The notes under the pieces are model-generated. The model was not told the DNA's origin and did no database searches. It saw only the letters and a program-made list of their open reading frames with translations. Positions 1 to 6,692 of a stretch of 22,397 nt of DNA are shown one piece after another. Source of the stretch: Dehalococcoidia bacterium UBA2160. Its GTDB lineage: Bacteria; Chloroflexota; Dehalococcoidia; Lucifugimonadales; UBA1123. Location: contig DCWO01000053.1 in NCBI GenBank assembly GCA_002328865.1, positions 1 to 22,397 of the forward strand. The letters are read 5' to 3'. A program made the translations under genes and the position numbers. The first letter of the stretch is position 1, and each line of letters starts with the position of its first letter.

Positions 1-51
1 ACGTACACCGTCAACGTCAACGACGAACTGTCGGAGACCTTCGTCGCCTAA
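1..51 (+). CDS. 3' end of an unidentified protein (partial)
   Basis: The first 48 bases read through in frame and end at a TAA (49-51), giving the tail TYTVNVNDELSETFVA. The perfect terminator 25 nt downstream supports this as a real gene end. The alternating hydrophobic and polar residues suggest a terminal beta strand, but 16 residues are too few to assign a family. No function is proposed. Confidence 0.6.
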   Translation, partial: TYTVNVNDELSETFVA

Positions 52-76
52 CAGAAACCACATCCGAAGCCCATTC

Positions 77-114
77 CGCCGAGACGGTCGCCTCGTGACC
101 GTCTCGGCGTTTTT
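77..114 (+). terminator. Rho-independent terminator
   Basis: A perfect 13-bp GC-rich stem (arms 77-89 and 97-109) encloses a 7-nt loop and is followed directly by five T residues (110-114). It lies 25 nt after the stop of the partial upstream gene and ends that transcript before the next promoter. Confidence 0.9.
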
Positions 115-146
115 GTTCCCGAAGGAGGCGGCGTCCGCTCCTGTTC

Positions 147-175
147 TTGACACGGCATCCGCTCGATTCTAGACT
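147..175 (+). promoter_or_regulatory. Sigma-70-type promoter for the DHDPS-family gene
   Basis: An exact TTGACA (147-152) is followed after 17 nt by TAGACT (170-175, 4 of 6 consensus bases). Transcription would begin near 182, giving a leader of about 50 nt that includes the GGAGG at 220-224. It lies between the upstream terminator and the gene. Confidence 0.65.
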
Positions 176-231
176 ACGGTCGTCGCGGACAATTCCCGAC
201 TAAGAATGTTTAATGACACGGAGGAATCCCT

Positions 232-1128
232 ATGGTCGACCGCACGATGCGAGGCGTCTATCCCATCCTGGCCATGCCGTTCGATGACGATTCGCGCATC
301 GACGTCGAAGACCTCCAGCGAGAGGTCGAATACCTCATCGACGCCGGCGTTCACGGCGTCGGCGTGGCGATGGCCAGCGAGGTGTACAAGCTCTCGGAGT
401 CCGAGCGCGATCTCGCCACGACCACGGTGGTCGAGCAGGCCAGGAGACGCGTGCAGGTGGTCATCAACACGGGCGGCCCGGGCACGGATCTCGCCGTCCA
501 GTACAGCCAGAGAGCGCAGGAGCTCGGGGCCGACGCTGTGATGGCGATTCCACCGGCCGGGGCCGCGTCTGTCGCTGTCAGAGAGTACTTCAGGCGTATT
601 TCCGACGCGATCGACGTGCCGATCTTCATCCAGGACATCGCCTCCGGCACCGTTCCGCCCCCTCTGGCCGTGCAGATCGCCAGGGAGTCGGAAAACGCGT
701 GCTACGCCAAAGTCGAAGTCTCGCCGACGGCGCCCCGCGTTGCCCAGGCGAAGGATTTGGGAGGCGACGACCTCGTCATATTTGGCGGCGCCGGCGGCAA
801 TTTCTTCGTGGAAGAACTGCGCCGGGGTTCGGTCGGCACAATGCCCGCCGCCGCCATTCCCGAGGTGTTTCGCGACGTTTGGGACCTCTACCAGGACGGC
901 CGAGACGAAGAAGCGACGCGCAAGTTCCGGCGGTACATTCCGTTGTTGCAGACATTGGGGCAGGGACAAGGCATCGCAAACTACCTGACGAAAGAGGTGT
1001 TGCGTCTGCGTGGTGTGTTCAAGACCGCCAACGTTCGCCACCCGGGCGTTAAGCCGGACGAGCTTACCTACCGCGAACTGGCCAGTCAGGTCGAAGGGCT
1101 CGAGCTATCGGCTTACAGGGCGACGTAG
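232..1128 (+). CDS. DHDPS/NAL-superfamily lyase-like protein with divergent active site
   Basis: This 298-residue protein has the length and (beta/alpha)8 pattern of the dihydrodipicolinate synthase / N-acetylneuraminate lyase superfamily. These enzymes form a Schiff base between a lysine and a 2-oxo acid. The Schiff-base lysine is probably K160 in CYAKVE. Other catalytic positions are changed. The family YNVPxRTG segment, which carries the catalytic Tyr and the carboxylate-binding Arg, reads FIQDIASGT (about 132-140). The GTTGE loop reads AMASE (about 46-50). A true dapA role is therefore unlikely; an aldolase or lyase on another oxo acid is more plausible. ATG 232 is supported by GGAGG (220-224) with 7 nt spacing. 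The gene stands alone behind its own promoter. The family is secure; the substrate is unknown. Confidence 0.85.
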   Translation: MVDRTMRGVYPILAMPFDDDSRIDVEDLQREVEYLIDAGVHGVGVAMASEVYKLSESERDLATTTVVEQARRRVQVVINTGGPGTDLAVQYSQRAQELGADAVMAIPPAGAASVAVREYFRRISDAIDVPIFIQDIASGTVPPPLAVQIARESENACYAKVEVSPTAPRVAQAKDLGGDDLVIFGGAGGNFFVEELRRGSVGTMPAAAIPEVFRDVWDLYQDGRDEEATRKFRRYIPLLQTLGQGQGIANYLTKEVLRLRGVFKTANVRHPGVKPDELTYRELASQVEGLELSAYRAT

Positions 1129-1226
1129 GCAGACCGCCTCAGCGCTATTGGCGTCGGTGGCAGCGGATGTTCCGCTCGCGTCTGTCGAGGCGTCGTGCCG
1201 CGGGCCGTTTCAGCTTGTGTTGTCGC

Positions 1227-1466
1227 CTACTGGCTCCCCACCGAAAGACACGTGATGGTGCGAGCGATGCCGGGGATCATGTGAATCTCTTTGGTGACGG
1301 TTTCGCCCACGGAGATAAGGTCGTCGGCAGCGACGATCGCGATTATGTCGTACGGTCCGGTGACCGCGTCGACGATCTCGGTGCTGGACAAATCTTTGAG
1401 GGCCCGGGTCACCTCCGCGGATTTGCCAACCGCCGTTTCAATTAGAACGTAAGCCTTTGTGGTCAT
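1227..1466 (-). CDS. Stand-alone Lrp/AsnC ligand-binding (RAM) domain protein
   Basis: This 79-residue protein consists only of the RAM domain found at the C-terminus of Lrp/AsnC regulators. The core runs AYVLIETAVGK ... VTRALKDLSS ... VTGPYDIIAIVAADD ... ITRT-like strand, the usual alpha/beta sandwich with the glycine-rich ligand loop. There is no helix-turn-helix, so it does not bind DNA by the family's normal route. Stand-alone RAM proteins assemble into rings and bind amino acids, and may modulate full-length Lrp proteins. The ATG at 1466 is preferred over the TTG at 1472 because GGAGG (1473-1477) sits 6 nt upstream of it. A near-perfect promoter (1538-1566) drives it, divergent from the SMP-30 gene. 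The ligand is unknown. Confidence 0.85.
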   Translation of the reverse strand: MTTKAYVLIETAVGKSAEVTRALKDLSSTEIVDAVTGPYDIIAIVAADDLISVGETVTKEIHMIPGIARTITCLSVGSQ

Positions 1467-1537
1467 TGGCAACCTCCGGCAACACGGCTCTGGAAGCCAG
1501 CTAAGTACGGGTGTGAGAGGCGTGGTTGAGTGCCTGC

Positions 1538-1566
1538 ATTCTAGGCGTGGCTCCCTGAGATGTCAA
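1538..1566 (-). promoter_or_regulatory. Near-consensus promoter for the RAM-domain gene
   Basis: On the minus strand, an exact TTGACA (1566-1561) and TAGAAT (1543-1538) are separated by 17 nt, matching 11 of 12 consensus bases. Transcription would start near 1531, about 65 nt upstream of the ATG at 1466. Confidence 0.7.
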
Positions 1567-1577
1567 TCGAAGTTGAC
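1562..1577. promoter_or_regulatory. Possible operator between divergent promoters
   Basis: GTCAA (1562-1566) and TTGAC (1573-1577) form a perfect 5-bp inverted repeat around 6 nt. The dyad overlaps the -35 of the minus-strand promoter and lies a few bases upstream of the plus-strand -35, where a dimeric repressor could control both genes. The repeat is short and part of it is the -35 itself, so this is only a suggestion. Confidence 0.25.
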
Positions 1578-1582
1578 GGGCC

Positions 1583-1611
1583 TTTTCAAACGACGCAGTC
1601 ATTCATATAAT
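1583..1611 (+). promoter_or_regulatory. Promoter for the SMP-30 gene
   Basis: An exact TATAAT (1606-1611) lies 17 nt after TTTTCA (1583-1588, 4 of 6 matches). Transcription would start near 1618, with a leader of about 60 nt before the ATG at 1681. A TTGACG at 1573 is too far away to serve as the -35. Confidence 0.6.
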
Positions 1612-1680
1612 CCAGCCGGGTAGAGACGACTGATTCCGTCTCCGGATGCATTATTGGACAGGGAACTCAAAGGGGGCGAC

Positions 1681-2541
1681 ATGGCAGCCGAGTTGATGGC
1701 CGACTATCGATGCCACACGGGAGAAGGTCCGCTCTGGAATCCGATGGAAGGCAGGCTCTACTGGGGCGACATTCCCCAGGGACGTCTGTTCCGTCTCAAT
1801 CCCCAGACACGCGCTCACGAGCAGTTCTACGATGGCCGGCAGGTAGGTGGCTTCACGATACAGCGTGATGGTTCCCTGCTGCTGTTCATGGACCGATGCT
1901 CGATCGCGATCTTGCGCGACGGAGCAGTCGAGTTTCTGGTGGATGAGTTGCCTGACCAGCTCGACAACCGGTTCAACGACGTGATCGCGGACCCGGCGGG
2001 TCGAGTCTTCTGCGGGACCATGCCCACCGCGACGCGAAAAGCCACGCTCTATCGGATGGACACAGACGGATCGCTGACGACCGTCCTGGAAGGGGTCGGG
2101 CTCTGCAACGGGCTTGGATTCACGCCGGACCTGAAGCAGATGTACTTCACCGACACGATCGAAAGGAAGATCTACAGATTCGACTATGCGATCGAGACTG
2201 GGGAGGTCACGAACCAGCGGGTGTTCGTCGAGACTCCCGAGGGCGAGGGCGGGCCCGACGGCATGACCGTCGACGCCGAGGGTTGCGTCTGGTCGGCGCG
2301 GTGGGACGGCTCGGCGCTCTATCGATACTCGACGAGCGGGGAAGAGATCGCGCGTGTGCCGATTCCGGCGCGGAAGGTGTCCGCTGTCGCCTTCGGAGGT
2401 CCGGACTTGACCGACATGTACGTCACGACCGCGGGCGGTGACAATCGGGAAGAAGAGGGCCCCGGAGCGGGCGGCCTCTATCGTCTGAATCTGGGGATCC
2501 GCGGCAAGCCCGAATTCCTGTCGCGGGTCGGCTTGAGCTAG
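1681..2541 (+). CDS. SMP-30/gluconolactonase/LRE family lactonase
   Basis: This 286-residue protein has the size and blade pattern of the six-bladed SMP-30 beta-propeller. The family hydrolyses sugar lactones or related esters with one divalent metal. All three expected metal ligands are visible: E15 in HTGEGPLW, N143 in CNGLGFTPD and D193 in PDGMTVD. D193 is also the usual general acid/base. NRFNDVIADPAGRVFCGTM (about 96-114) matches the conserved central blade. A TTG at 1654 would add 9 residues, but ATG 1681 follows a purine-rich AAAGGGGG stretch and starts where the family fold begins. The product is probably cytoplasmic; no signal peptide is seen. It converges with the PPOX gene 3 nt downstream. 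The substrate is not determinable; a sugar-acid lactone is the family default. Confidence 0.9.
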   Translation: MAAELMADYRCHTGEGPLWNPMEGRLYWGDIPQGRLFRLNPQTRAHEQFYDGRQVGGFTIQRDGSLLLFMDRCSIAILRDGAVEFLVDELPDQLDNRFNDVIADPAGRVFCGTMPTATRKATLYRMDTDGSLTTVLEGVGLCNGLGFTPDLKQMYFTDTIERKIYRFDYAIETGEVTNQRVFVETPEGEGGPDGMTVDAEGCVWSARWDGSALYRYSTSGEEIARVPIPARKVSAVAFGGPDLTDMYVTTAGGDNREEEGPGAGGLYRLNLGIRGKPEFLSRVGLS

Positions 2542-2544
2542 GCG

Positions 2545-2964
2545 TCAGTACCCTCGCCGCCACAATGTGATCTTCTCCGGGACGATGCGTACGAATGTGT
2601 GCAGCCGGGGCCAGTACGGATCGACGTAGCCGTCCACCTCGTCATCGTTCAGGTAGCGGCGACAGATGTCTTTTGCGGCCTTCAATCCGGAATCGTCCAG
2701 TCGATCCGCCACGGTCACTGTCCCCCTCAGCACCAGCGCGGCGAACGGAGGGGAGTCGTCTTGGACAGAGAACGCCACCCGGCCGTCCCGTTGCACGTTC
2801 TTGACCCAAGCTCTGTTCTTCTCGGTCCAGACGAGGATCGACTCGCCGTCGTACTGGTACCAGACCGGGACCGCGTGCGGACTCCCGTCACGTCTCATCG
2901 TGGCGATGACGCCCACCTTGCTCTGGTCGAGATAATCGCTGACGTCTTGCGCGTTCACAACCAT
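2545..2964 (-). CDS. Pyridoxamine 5'-phosphate oxidase-family (PPOX) flavin/F420-binding protein
   Basis: This 139-residue protein has the split-barrel fold typical of small PPOX-class proteins, which use FMN or F420 in redox reactions. The N-terminal half carries VGVIATMRRDGSPHAVPVWY (about 17-36), where such proteins form the first barrel strands. ILVWTEKNRAWVKNVQRDGR (about 43-62) includes the cofactor phosphate-binding Lys/Arg region. The C-terminus WPRLHTFVRIVPEKITLWR is the closing strand pair. ATG 2964 has AAGGAG a few bases upstream. The gene lies 66 nt behind the DUF4242 gene on the same strand and is probably cotranscribed with it. The cofactor (FMN versus F420) and the substrate cannot be decided from sequence. 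Confidence 0.87.
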   Translation of the reverse strand: MVVNAQDVSDYLDQSKVGVIATMRRDGSPHAVPVWYQYDGESILVWTEKNRAWVKNVQRDGRVAFSVQDDSPPFAALVLRGTVTVADRLDDSGLKAAKDICRRYLNDDEVDGYVDPYWPRLHTFVRIVPEKITLWRRGY

Positions 2965-3030
2965 CAGCGCTCCTTGGTCAGACGGATGTTATGTGGACGT
3001 GAGCCGATGACGATGGGTGGCGCCAGGCAG

Positions 3031-3282
3031 TCAATGTCCCTCGGAAACCTCGGTGATCTCGTCGGCGACGAGGCCGTGGGCCTCGCGATGCACTGCCTCG
3101 GCGGCTTCCTTGCTTGGCGCGTCGACGAGGCAGAAGACGGTTCCTTCGTCCTGATTGAACCAGTACTGCACATAGTTGACGCCGTGTTTGCCCTGAACCT
3201 CGAGGTCCCGTGCGTGAGCTCCTGCCACAGCTTCAGCGGTTAGCCCTTCAACGTTCTTGTGCGAGTCCATGTACATGGGCAT
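3031..3282 (-). CDS. DUF4242 / SCO4226-like small protein
   Basis: This 83-residue protein matches the DUF4242 family, whose Streptomyces member SCO4226 is a nickel-binding ferredoxin-like protein. Typical segments are MPMYMDSHKNVEGLTAEAV at the start, HARDLEVQGKHGVNYVQYWF in the middle, and VFCLVDAPSKEAAEAVHREA then HGLVADEI at the end. Potential metal ligands include H11, the mid-protein His residues and the HREAHG pair. The ATG at 3282 is chosen over the TTG at 3297 because GGGGAG lies about 8 nt upstream and the family start MPxYMD follows. It is first in a minus-strand pair with the PPOX gene. Metal binding here is inferred from the family. Confidence 0.87.
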   Translation of the reverse strand: MPMYMDSHKNVEGLTAEAVAGAHARDLEVQGKHGVNYVQYWFNQDEGTVFCLVDAPSKEAAEAVHREAHGLVADEITEVSEGH

Positions 3283-3404
3283 GTATTGTCTCCCCAATCA
3301 TCCGCAAATCCGTTGTTCCACCGATGCAATCAAACGTCCGAAACAATATCGTCGCGAGGCGGTATTTTCCATCGCGGACACGCCGATTGCCAACAATGCA
3401 GCGA

Positions 3405-3433
3405 ACGATATCACCGACGTCTGGCACAGTCAA
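3405..3433 (-). promoter_or_regulatory. Possible promoter for the DUF4242-PPOX pair
   Basis: On the minus strand, TTGACT (3433-3428) and TATCGT (3410-3405) are 17 nt apart, matching 9 of 12 consensus bases. It would give a leader of about 115 nt. Weaker alternatives lie closer to the gene, so the assignment is tentative. The stretch 3283-3621 has no gene; it holds this site, the thrC promoter and the thrC leader hairpin. Confidence 0.35.
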
Positions 3434-3483
3434 TCCGTGCCCAGCAGAATTGCTCGCGAGAAACCTGCCGCCTGCCTGGAATG

Positions 3484-3513
3484 TTGACAACGGAGCGTGG
3501 GCGTTGCTACGAT
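3484..3513 (+). promoter_or_regulatory. thrC: Promoter for the thrC operon
   Basis: An exact TTGACA (3484-3489) is followed after 18 nt by TACGAT (3508-3513, 4 of 6 matches). The start site would be near 3520, giving a leader of about 100 nt before ATG 3622. That leader holds a terminator-like hairpin. Confidence 0.6.
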
Positions 3514-3558
3514 GCTTCTGCCAAAAACCCCTGCCTGCCCAGAGTCCGTCGCTGTGTA

Positions 3559-3600
3559 CCCTCGGCATTCCTCCGCGTGATCGCTGAGGGTCTTGTTTTT
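3559..3600 (+). promoter_or_regulatory. Terminator-like hairpin in the thrC leader (candidate attenuator)
   Basis: Arms 3559-3566 and 3583-3590 form an 8-bp stem with one G-U pair and a 16-nt loop. They are followed by TCTTGTTTTT (3591-3600). It lies after the promoter and 22 nt before ATG 3622, where a conditional terminator would act. No T-box consensus was found. The short leader ORF overlapping it (3512-3580) has only one Thr codon, so the sensing mechanism, if any, is unknown. Confidence 0.45.
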
Positions 3601-3621
3601 GGGCAAGGGAACACGTCGGCC

Positions 3622-4860
3622 ATGGAGGCTCTAGAGTTGTCCCACGTCAAGTGTCTGCGCTGCCGAGGGTGCGAACGAGAGTACCCCGTCGAGCCCCTGA
3701 ACGCTTGCGACTTCTGCTTCGGACCGCTCGAGGTCGAGTACGACTACGAGGCCATCTCCGAAGCAGTCAGCCGTGAGAGCATCTCGCAGGGCCCGAACAC
3801 CATGTGGCGGTACCACGATTTCCTTCCGGTGGACGCTGAGCTCGCACTGGACATGGGCACCGGATTCACCCCGCTCATCAAGGCCGAAAACCTGGGGCGA
3901 AGGCTGGGTCTCGAGAACCTCTATGTCAAAAACGACAGCGTCAACCCTACGTTTTCGTTCAAAGACAGGGTCGTTTCCGTGGCATCGGCAAAGGCGTTGG
4001 AGTTTGAATTCGACACGCTGGCGTGCGCTTCCACGGGCAACCTGATGGGCGCAGTCGCGGCTCACGGCGCCAAAGCCAGCATGAACACGATGGTGTTCTT
4101 CCCGGCTGACGTAGAGAAGGGCAAGATCGTGGGGGCCGGCATCTACGGCGCCACGCTAATTGCGGTCGACGGGACGTACGACCAGGTCAACAGGCTTTGC
4201 AGCGAATTGGCCGACAATCACCGTTGGGCGTTCGTGAACGTCAACATGCGGCCGTTCTACGCCGAGGGCAGCAAGACCCTCGGGTACGAGGTGGCCGAAC
4301 AACTGGGCTGGACTGCACCCCAACATTGCATCGTACCTGGCGCGTCCGGCGCTTTGTTTACCAAGATCTACAAGGGCCTGAACGAAATGGTCGACGCGGG
4401 ACTGATCGCCCCGATTTCGACGAAGATGCACATCGCACAAGCCGAGGGTTGCTCTCCGATAGTGGAGGCCTATAACCTGGGCGAAACCGAGGTGCGGCCT
4501 GTCCGGCCAAACACGCTGGCCAAATCGTTGGCGATCGGCAATCCCGCCGACGGCCCATACGCGCTGCGAACGATCGCCGCTTCCGAGGGATCCGCGGTGA
4601 TGGCCATGGAGGACGAGATCGTCGAAGGCATCCAGATACTGGCCGAGACCGAAGGGATATTCACGGAGACGGCCGGCGGCGTGGTAATCTCCGGGTTGCG
4701 GCGGCTGGTCAAGAACGGGCTCATCAAGCCCGACGAGCTTACCGTGGCGTACATCACCGGAAACGGCCTGAAGACTCAAGAGGTTGTGGAAAGCGCGATC
4801 AAGCCAGTCCACATCACCCCAAGCTACGACGCGTTTGAAGAGGCTATGGCGGGGCGGTAG
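3622..4860 (+). CDS. thrC: Threonine synthase (PLP-dependent)
   Basis: This 412-residue fold-type II PLP enzyme normally converts O-phospho-L-homoserine to threonine. An N-terminal zinc ribbon carries C11, C14, C17, C29 and C32. The PLP-binding lysine is K114 in NPTFSFKDR. TGFTPLIKAENLG (about 80-92), CASTGNLMGA and the closing AYITGNGLK are typical of the family. The frame is open upstream to 3259, but homology begins at ATG 3622, with AAGGGA (3605-3610) 11 nt before it. The gene is followed after 32 nt by a NIL-domain gene and then a MoaD-like sulfur-carrier gene on the same strand. That company suggests a possible second role in sulfur transfer onto phosphohomoserine, since related PLP enzymes use sulfur-carrier thiocarboxylates. 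Threonine synthesis is the default assignment. Confidence 0.92.
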   Translation: MEALELSHVKCLRCRGCEREYPVEPLNACDFCFGPLEVEYDYEAISEAVSRESISQGPNTMWRYHDFLPVDAELALDMGTGFTPLIKAENLGRRLGLENLYVKNDSVNPTFSFKDRVVSVASAKALEFEFDTLACASTGNLMGAVAAHGAKASMNTMVFFPADVEKGKIVGAGIYGATLIAVDGTYDQVNRLCSELADNHRWAFVNVNMRPFYAEGSKTLGYEVAEQLGWTAPQHCIVPGASGALFTKIYKGLNEMVDAGLIAPISTKMHIAQAEGCSPIVEAYNLGETEVRPVRPNTLAKSLAIGNPADGPYALRTIAASEGSAVMAMEDEIVEGIQILAETEGIFTETAGGVVISGLRRLVKNGLIKPDELTVAYITGNGLKTQEVVESAIKPVHITPSYDAFEEAMAGR

Positions 4861-4892
4861 CCCCGCGTCATCTCGGCAAAGGACGGCTTGCC

Positions 4893-5135
4893 ATGGTCAA
4901 AAGACGAGTCAAATTCACATTCCCGACCGACCAGATCACCGACCCGGTGATCTACGAACTCGGCCATCGATTCAAGCTCGTAACCAACATTCGTAGGGCG
5001 GACGTGCGAGAAGACATGGGTTGGGTGGTGTTGGAGCTGGAAGGGTCCGAAGACGAGATCGCCAACGGACTCGCTTGGGTCGCCGAGACCGGCGTCAGAA
5101 TCGACCCCGTGAGCGGCGACGTAATCGAAGGCTGA
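4893..5135 (+). CDS. NIL-domain protein
   Basis: This 80-residue protein is a single NIL domain, the ferredoxin-like module also found at the C-terminus of the methionine transporter ATPase MetN. Recognisable segments are VKFTFPTDQITDPVIYELGHRF, NIRRADVREDMGWVVLELEG and GLAWVAETGVRIDPV. NIL domains bind methionine in MetN. In anaerobes, NIL-ferredoxin proteins take part in homocysteine formation from sulfide. This copy has no cysteines, so it cannot carry an Fe-S cluster and is more likely a ligand sensor or carrier partner. ATG 4893 has AAAGGA about 10 nt upstream. It lies 32 nt after thrC and 79 nt before the MoaD-like gene, consistent with one operon. Confidence 0.85.
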   Translation: MVKRRVKFTFPTDQITDPVIYELGHRFKLVTNIRRADVREDMGWVVLELEGSEDEIANGLAWVAETGVRIDPVSGDVIEG

Positions 5136-5214
5136 ATCCGGCGACGGATCGGGACATCAAATAGGCGGCAGGGTTCACTCCTGCTTGAATTCATGTGTAG
5201 CGGAGGATTCGGAT

Positions 5215-5490
5215 ATGAGCATTACGGTGAGGATTCCCACGCCTCTCCGCCGCGTGACGGACGGTCAGGACAAAGTCGACGTCGAAGGGTCCACGATCAA
5301 AGAGATCATCGACTCTCTCGACGGCCAGTTCCCGGCGATCAAGGAGCGGCTCTGCGACGAGCAGGGGCAGCTTCGAAACTTTGTCAACATCTACGTCAAC
5401 GGCGAAGATCTGCGGTTCTTGGACGGGATCGACTCCTCGGTCAAAGAAGGCGACGAGATCAGCATCGTCCCCGCTGTCGCCGGAGGCTAG
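5215..5490 (+). CDS. MoaD/ThiS-family sulfur-carrier protein
   Basis: This 91-residue ubiquitin-like protein ends in Gly-Gly (VPAVAGG), the tail that is adenylated and converted to a thiocarboxylate to donate sulfur. Beta-grasp features are visible: ITVRIPTPLRRVTDG, STIKEIIDSLDGQFPAIKERL and FVNIYVNGEDLRFLDG, followed by the KEGDEISIVPAVAGG end typical of MoaD. ATG 5215 is supported by GGAGG (5202-5206) with 8 nt spacing. No MoaE, thiazole or molybdopterin genes are nearby. Instead it sits with threonine synthase and a NIL protein, which argues for amino-acid sulfur transfer similar to CysO-CysM or HcyS rather than cofactor synthesis. Its stop shares the tetranucleotide CTAG (5487-5490) with the stop of the convergent tgt gene. 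Confidence 0.9.
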   Translation: MSITVRIPTPLRRVTDGQDKVDVEGSTIKEIIDSLDGQFPAIKERLCDEQGQLRNFVNIYVNGEDLRFLDGIDSSVKEGDEISIVPAVAGG

Positions 5491-6653
5491 GCGCCCGGTC
5501 TTCCCTGGGACTGCAGCCATTTCGTTTTCTGTTCGTGCCGCGCCCGCTGGTCGGGCGGGACGAACCGTGCGTGGAACGCCGTCCGATAGTCGTCGAATTC
5601 GGCGTTAGCGACGGCCTCCCGCATCTCCTCCATCAACCTTAGGACAAACCTCAGGTTGTGTATCGTCGCCAACCTGTAGGCCAGCAACTCCCCTGCCTTG
5701 AACATGTGGTGCACGTATGCCGCAGAGAAAGTCTGGCACGTATAGCAATCGCACCCCTCTTCCAGCGGCTCGTCCCGTCTTCTGTGGGGAGCGCTGACGA
5801 TGTTGATTCGGCCGTCGCGAGAGAACAGCGCGCCGTTGCGGGCGATGCGGGTCGGCAGGACGCAATCGAACATGTCGATGCCTCTGGCAACGCACTCGAC
5901 CAGGTCTTCGGGCGAGCCCACGCCCATCAGGTATCGGGGCGTGTCGGACGGCAGCAACTCAGCGGCGGCGGCAACGCCCTCGTACATGTCTTCCTTCGAT
6001 TCGCCGACGCTGAGACCGCCGAGAGAGTAGCCGGGGAAGCCCAAAGAGATCAGGTGCTCGGCTGACCTCTGCCTGAGATCCGGGAACAGTCCGCCCTGGA
6101 CGATGCCGAACAGGAGTTGGTCTGTCCGAGTGTGGGTTTCTTTGCAGCGCTCCGCCCACCGGTTGGTCTGCTCGACGGCGGCCGCAACTGCGGCCTTGTC
6201 CGAATCCGCCGCGACGCACACGTCGAGAGGCATGATGACGTCGGCGCCCAACCTCTCCTGGTACTCGATGGCGCTCTCCGGCGTCAGCTTGTGCATGCTT
6301 CCGTCGACGTGGGACTTGAACAGAATGCCATCTTCGTCGATCTTTCGTAGGTGCTCCAGGCTGAACCCTTGAAAGCCCCCGCTGTCGGTGAGGATCGGTC
6401 CGTCCCACGCCATGAAACGGTGCAAACCGCCGTGCAACTCGACGATGTCGATCCCGGGACGCAGATACAGGTGATATGTGTTGCCGAGGACGATGCGCGC
6501 GTTGATGGCCCGAAGATCGGCCGGGTCGAGGGACTTGACCGATCCCTGCGTCGCGACGGGCATGAACGCGGGCGTGGCCACGTCTCCGTGAGCCGTGCTC
6601 AGCACGCCCACGCGGGCGTTGTCGTCCGAATGCTTGACGGTGAATGCTGACAT
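5487..6653 (-). CDS. tgt: Queuine/preQ1 tRNA-guanine transglycosylase
   Basis: This 388-residue enzyme exchanges the wobble guanine of GUN-anticodon tRNAs for a queuosine precursor. The base-binding/catalytic D90 lies in DSGGFQ, and the nucleophile is D263 in DCVLPTR. The GIVQGG (183-188) and LGGLSVGE (211-218) loops are present. The zinc site is complete: C301, C303, C306 and H332. Length is normal for the bacterial enzyme (about 370-390). ATG 6653 is followed by the usual N-terminal start; GGAGG (6668-6672) lies 14 nt upstream, a long spacing. It has its own promoter at 6693-6722, despite following the DUF3179 gene on the same strand. No other queuosine genes lie in the window. Confidence 0.97.
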   Translation of the reverse strand: MSAFTVKHSDDNARVGVLSTAHGDVATPAFMPVATQGSVKSLDPADLRAINARIVLGNTYHLYLRPGIDIVELHGGLHRFMAWDGPILTDSGGFQGFSLEHLRKIDEDGILFKSHVDGSMHKLTPESAIEYQERLGADVIMPLDVCVAADSDKAAVAAAVEQTNRWAERCKETHTRTDQLLFGIVQGGLFPDLRQRSAEHLISLGFPGYSLGGLSVGESKEDMYEGVAAAAELLPSDTPRYLMGVGSPEDLVECVARGIDMFDCVLPTRIARNGALFSRDGRINIVSAPHRRRDEPLEEGCDCYTCQTFSAAYVHHMFKAGELLAYRLATIHNLRFVLRLMEEMREAVANAEFDDYRTAFHARFVPPDQRARHEQKTKWLQSQGRPGA

Positions 6654-6692
6654 GCCCGGATTCGTGGCCTCCTACCGTGCAGTGTACCGAGC

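Noticed and set aside
232..1128. Annotation as dapA (4-hydroxy-tetrahydrodipicolinate synthase)
   Set aside because: The catalytic Tyr, the Arg and the GTTGE loop are missing, and no lysine-pathway gene is adjacent.
3512..3580. 22-codon leader peptide for thrC attenuation
   Set aside because: It has only one Thr codon and no Ile, and no ribosome-binding site, so it is not a classic threonine attenuator peptide.
3259..3621. N-terminal extension of threonine synthase by 121 residues
   Set aside because: The extension has no family similarity, overlaps the promoter and leader hairpin, and homology starts exactly at ATG 3622.
3520..3621. T-box riboswitch in the thrC leader
   Set aside because: The conserved T-box bulge sequence (AGGGTGGNACCGCG) was not found, and the leader is only about 100 nt.
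5215..5490. Assignment as molybdopterin synthase subunit MoaD
   Set aside because: No moaE or other molybdenum cofactor gene is present; the neighbours suggest amino-acid sulfur metabolism, so only the family is claimed.
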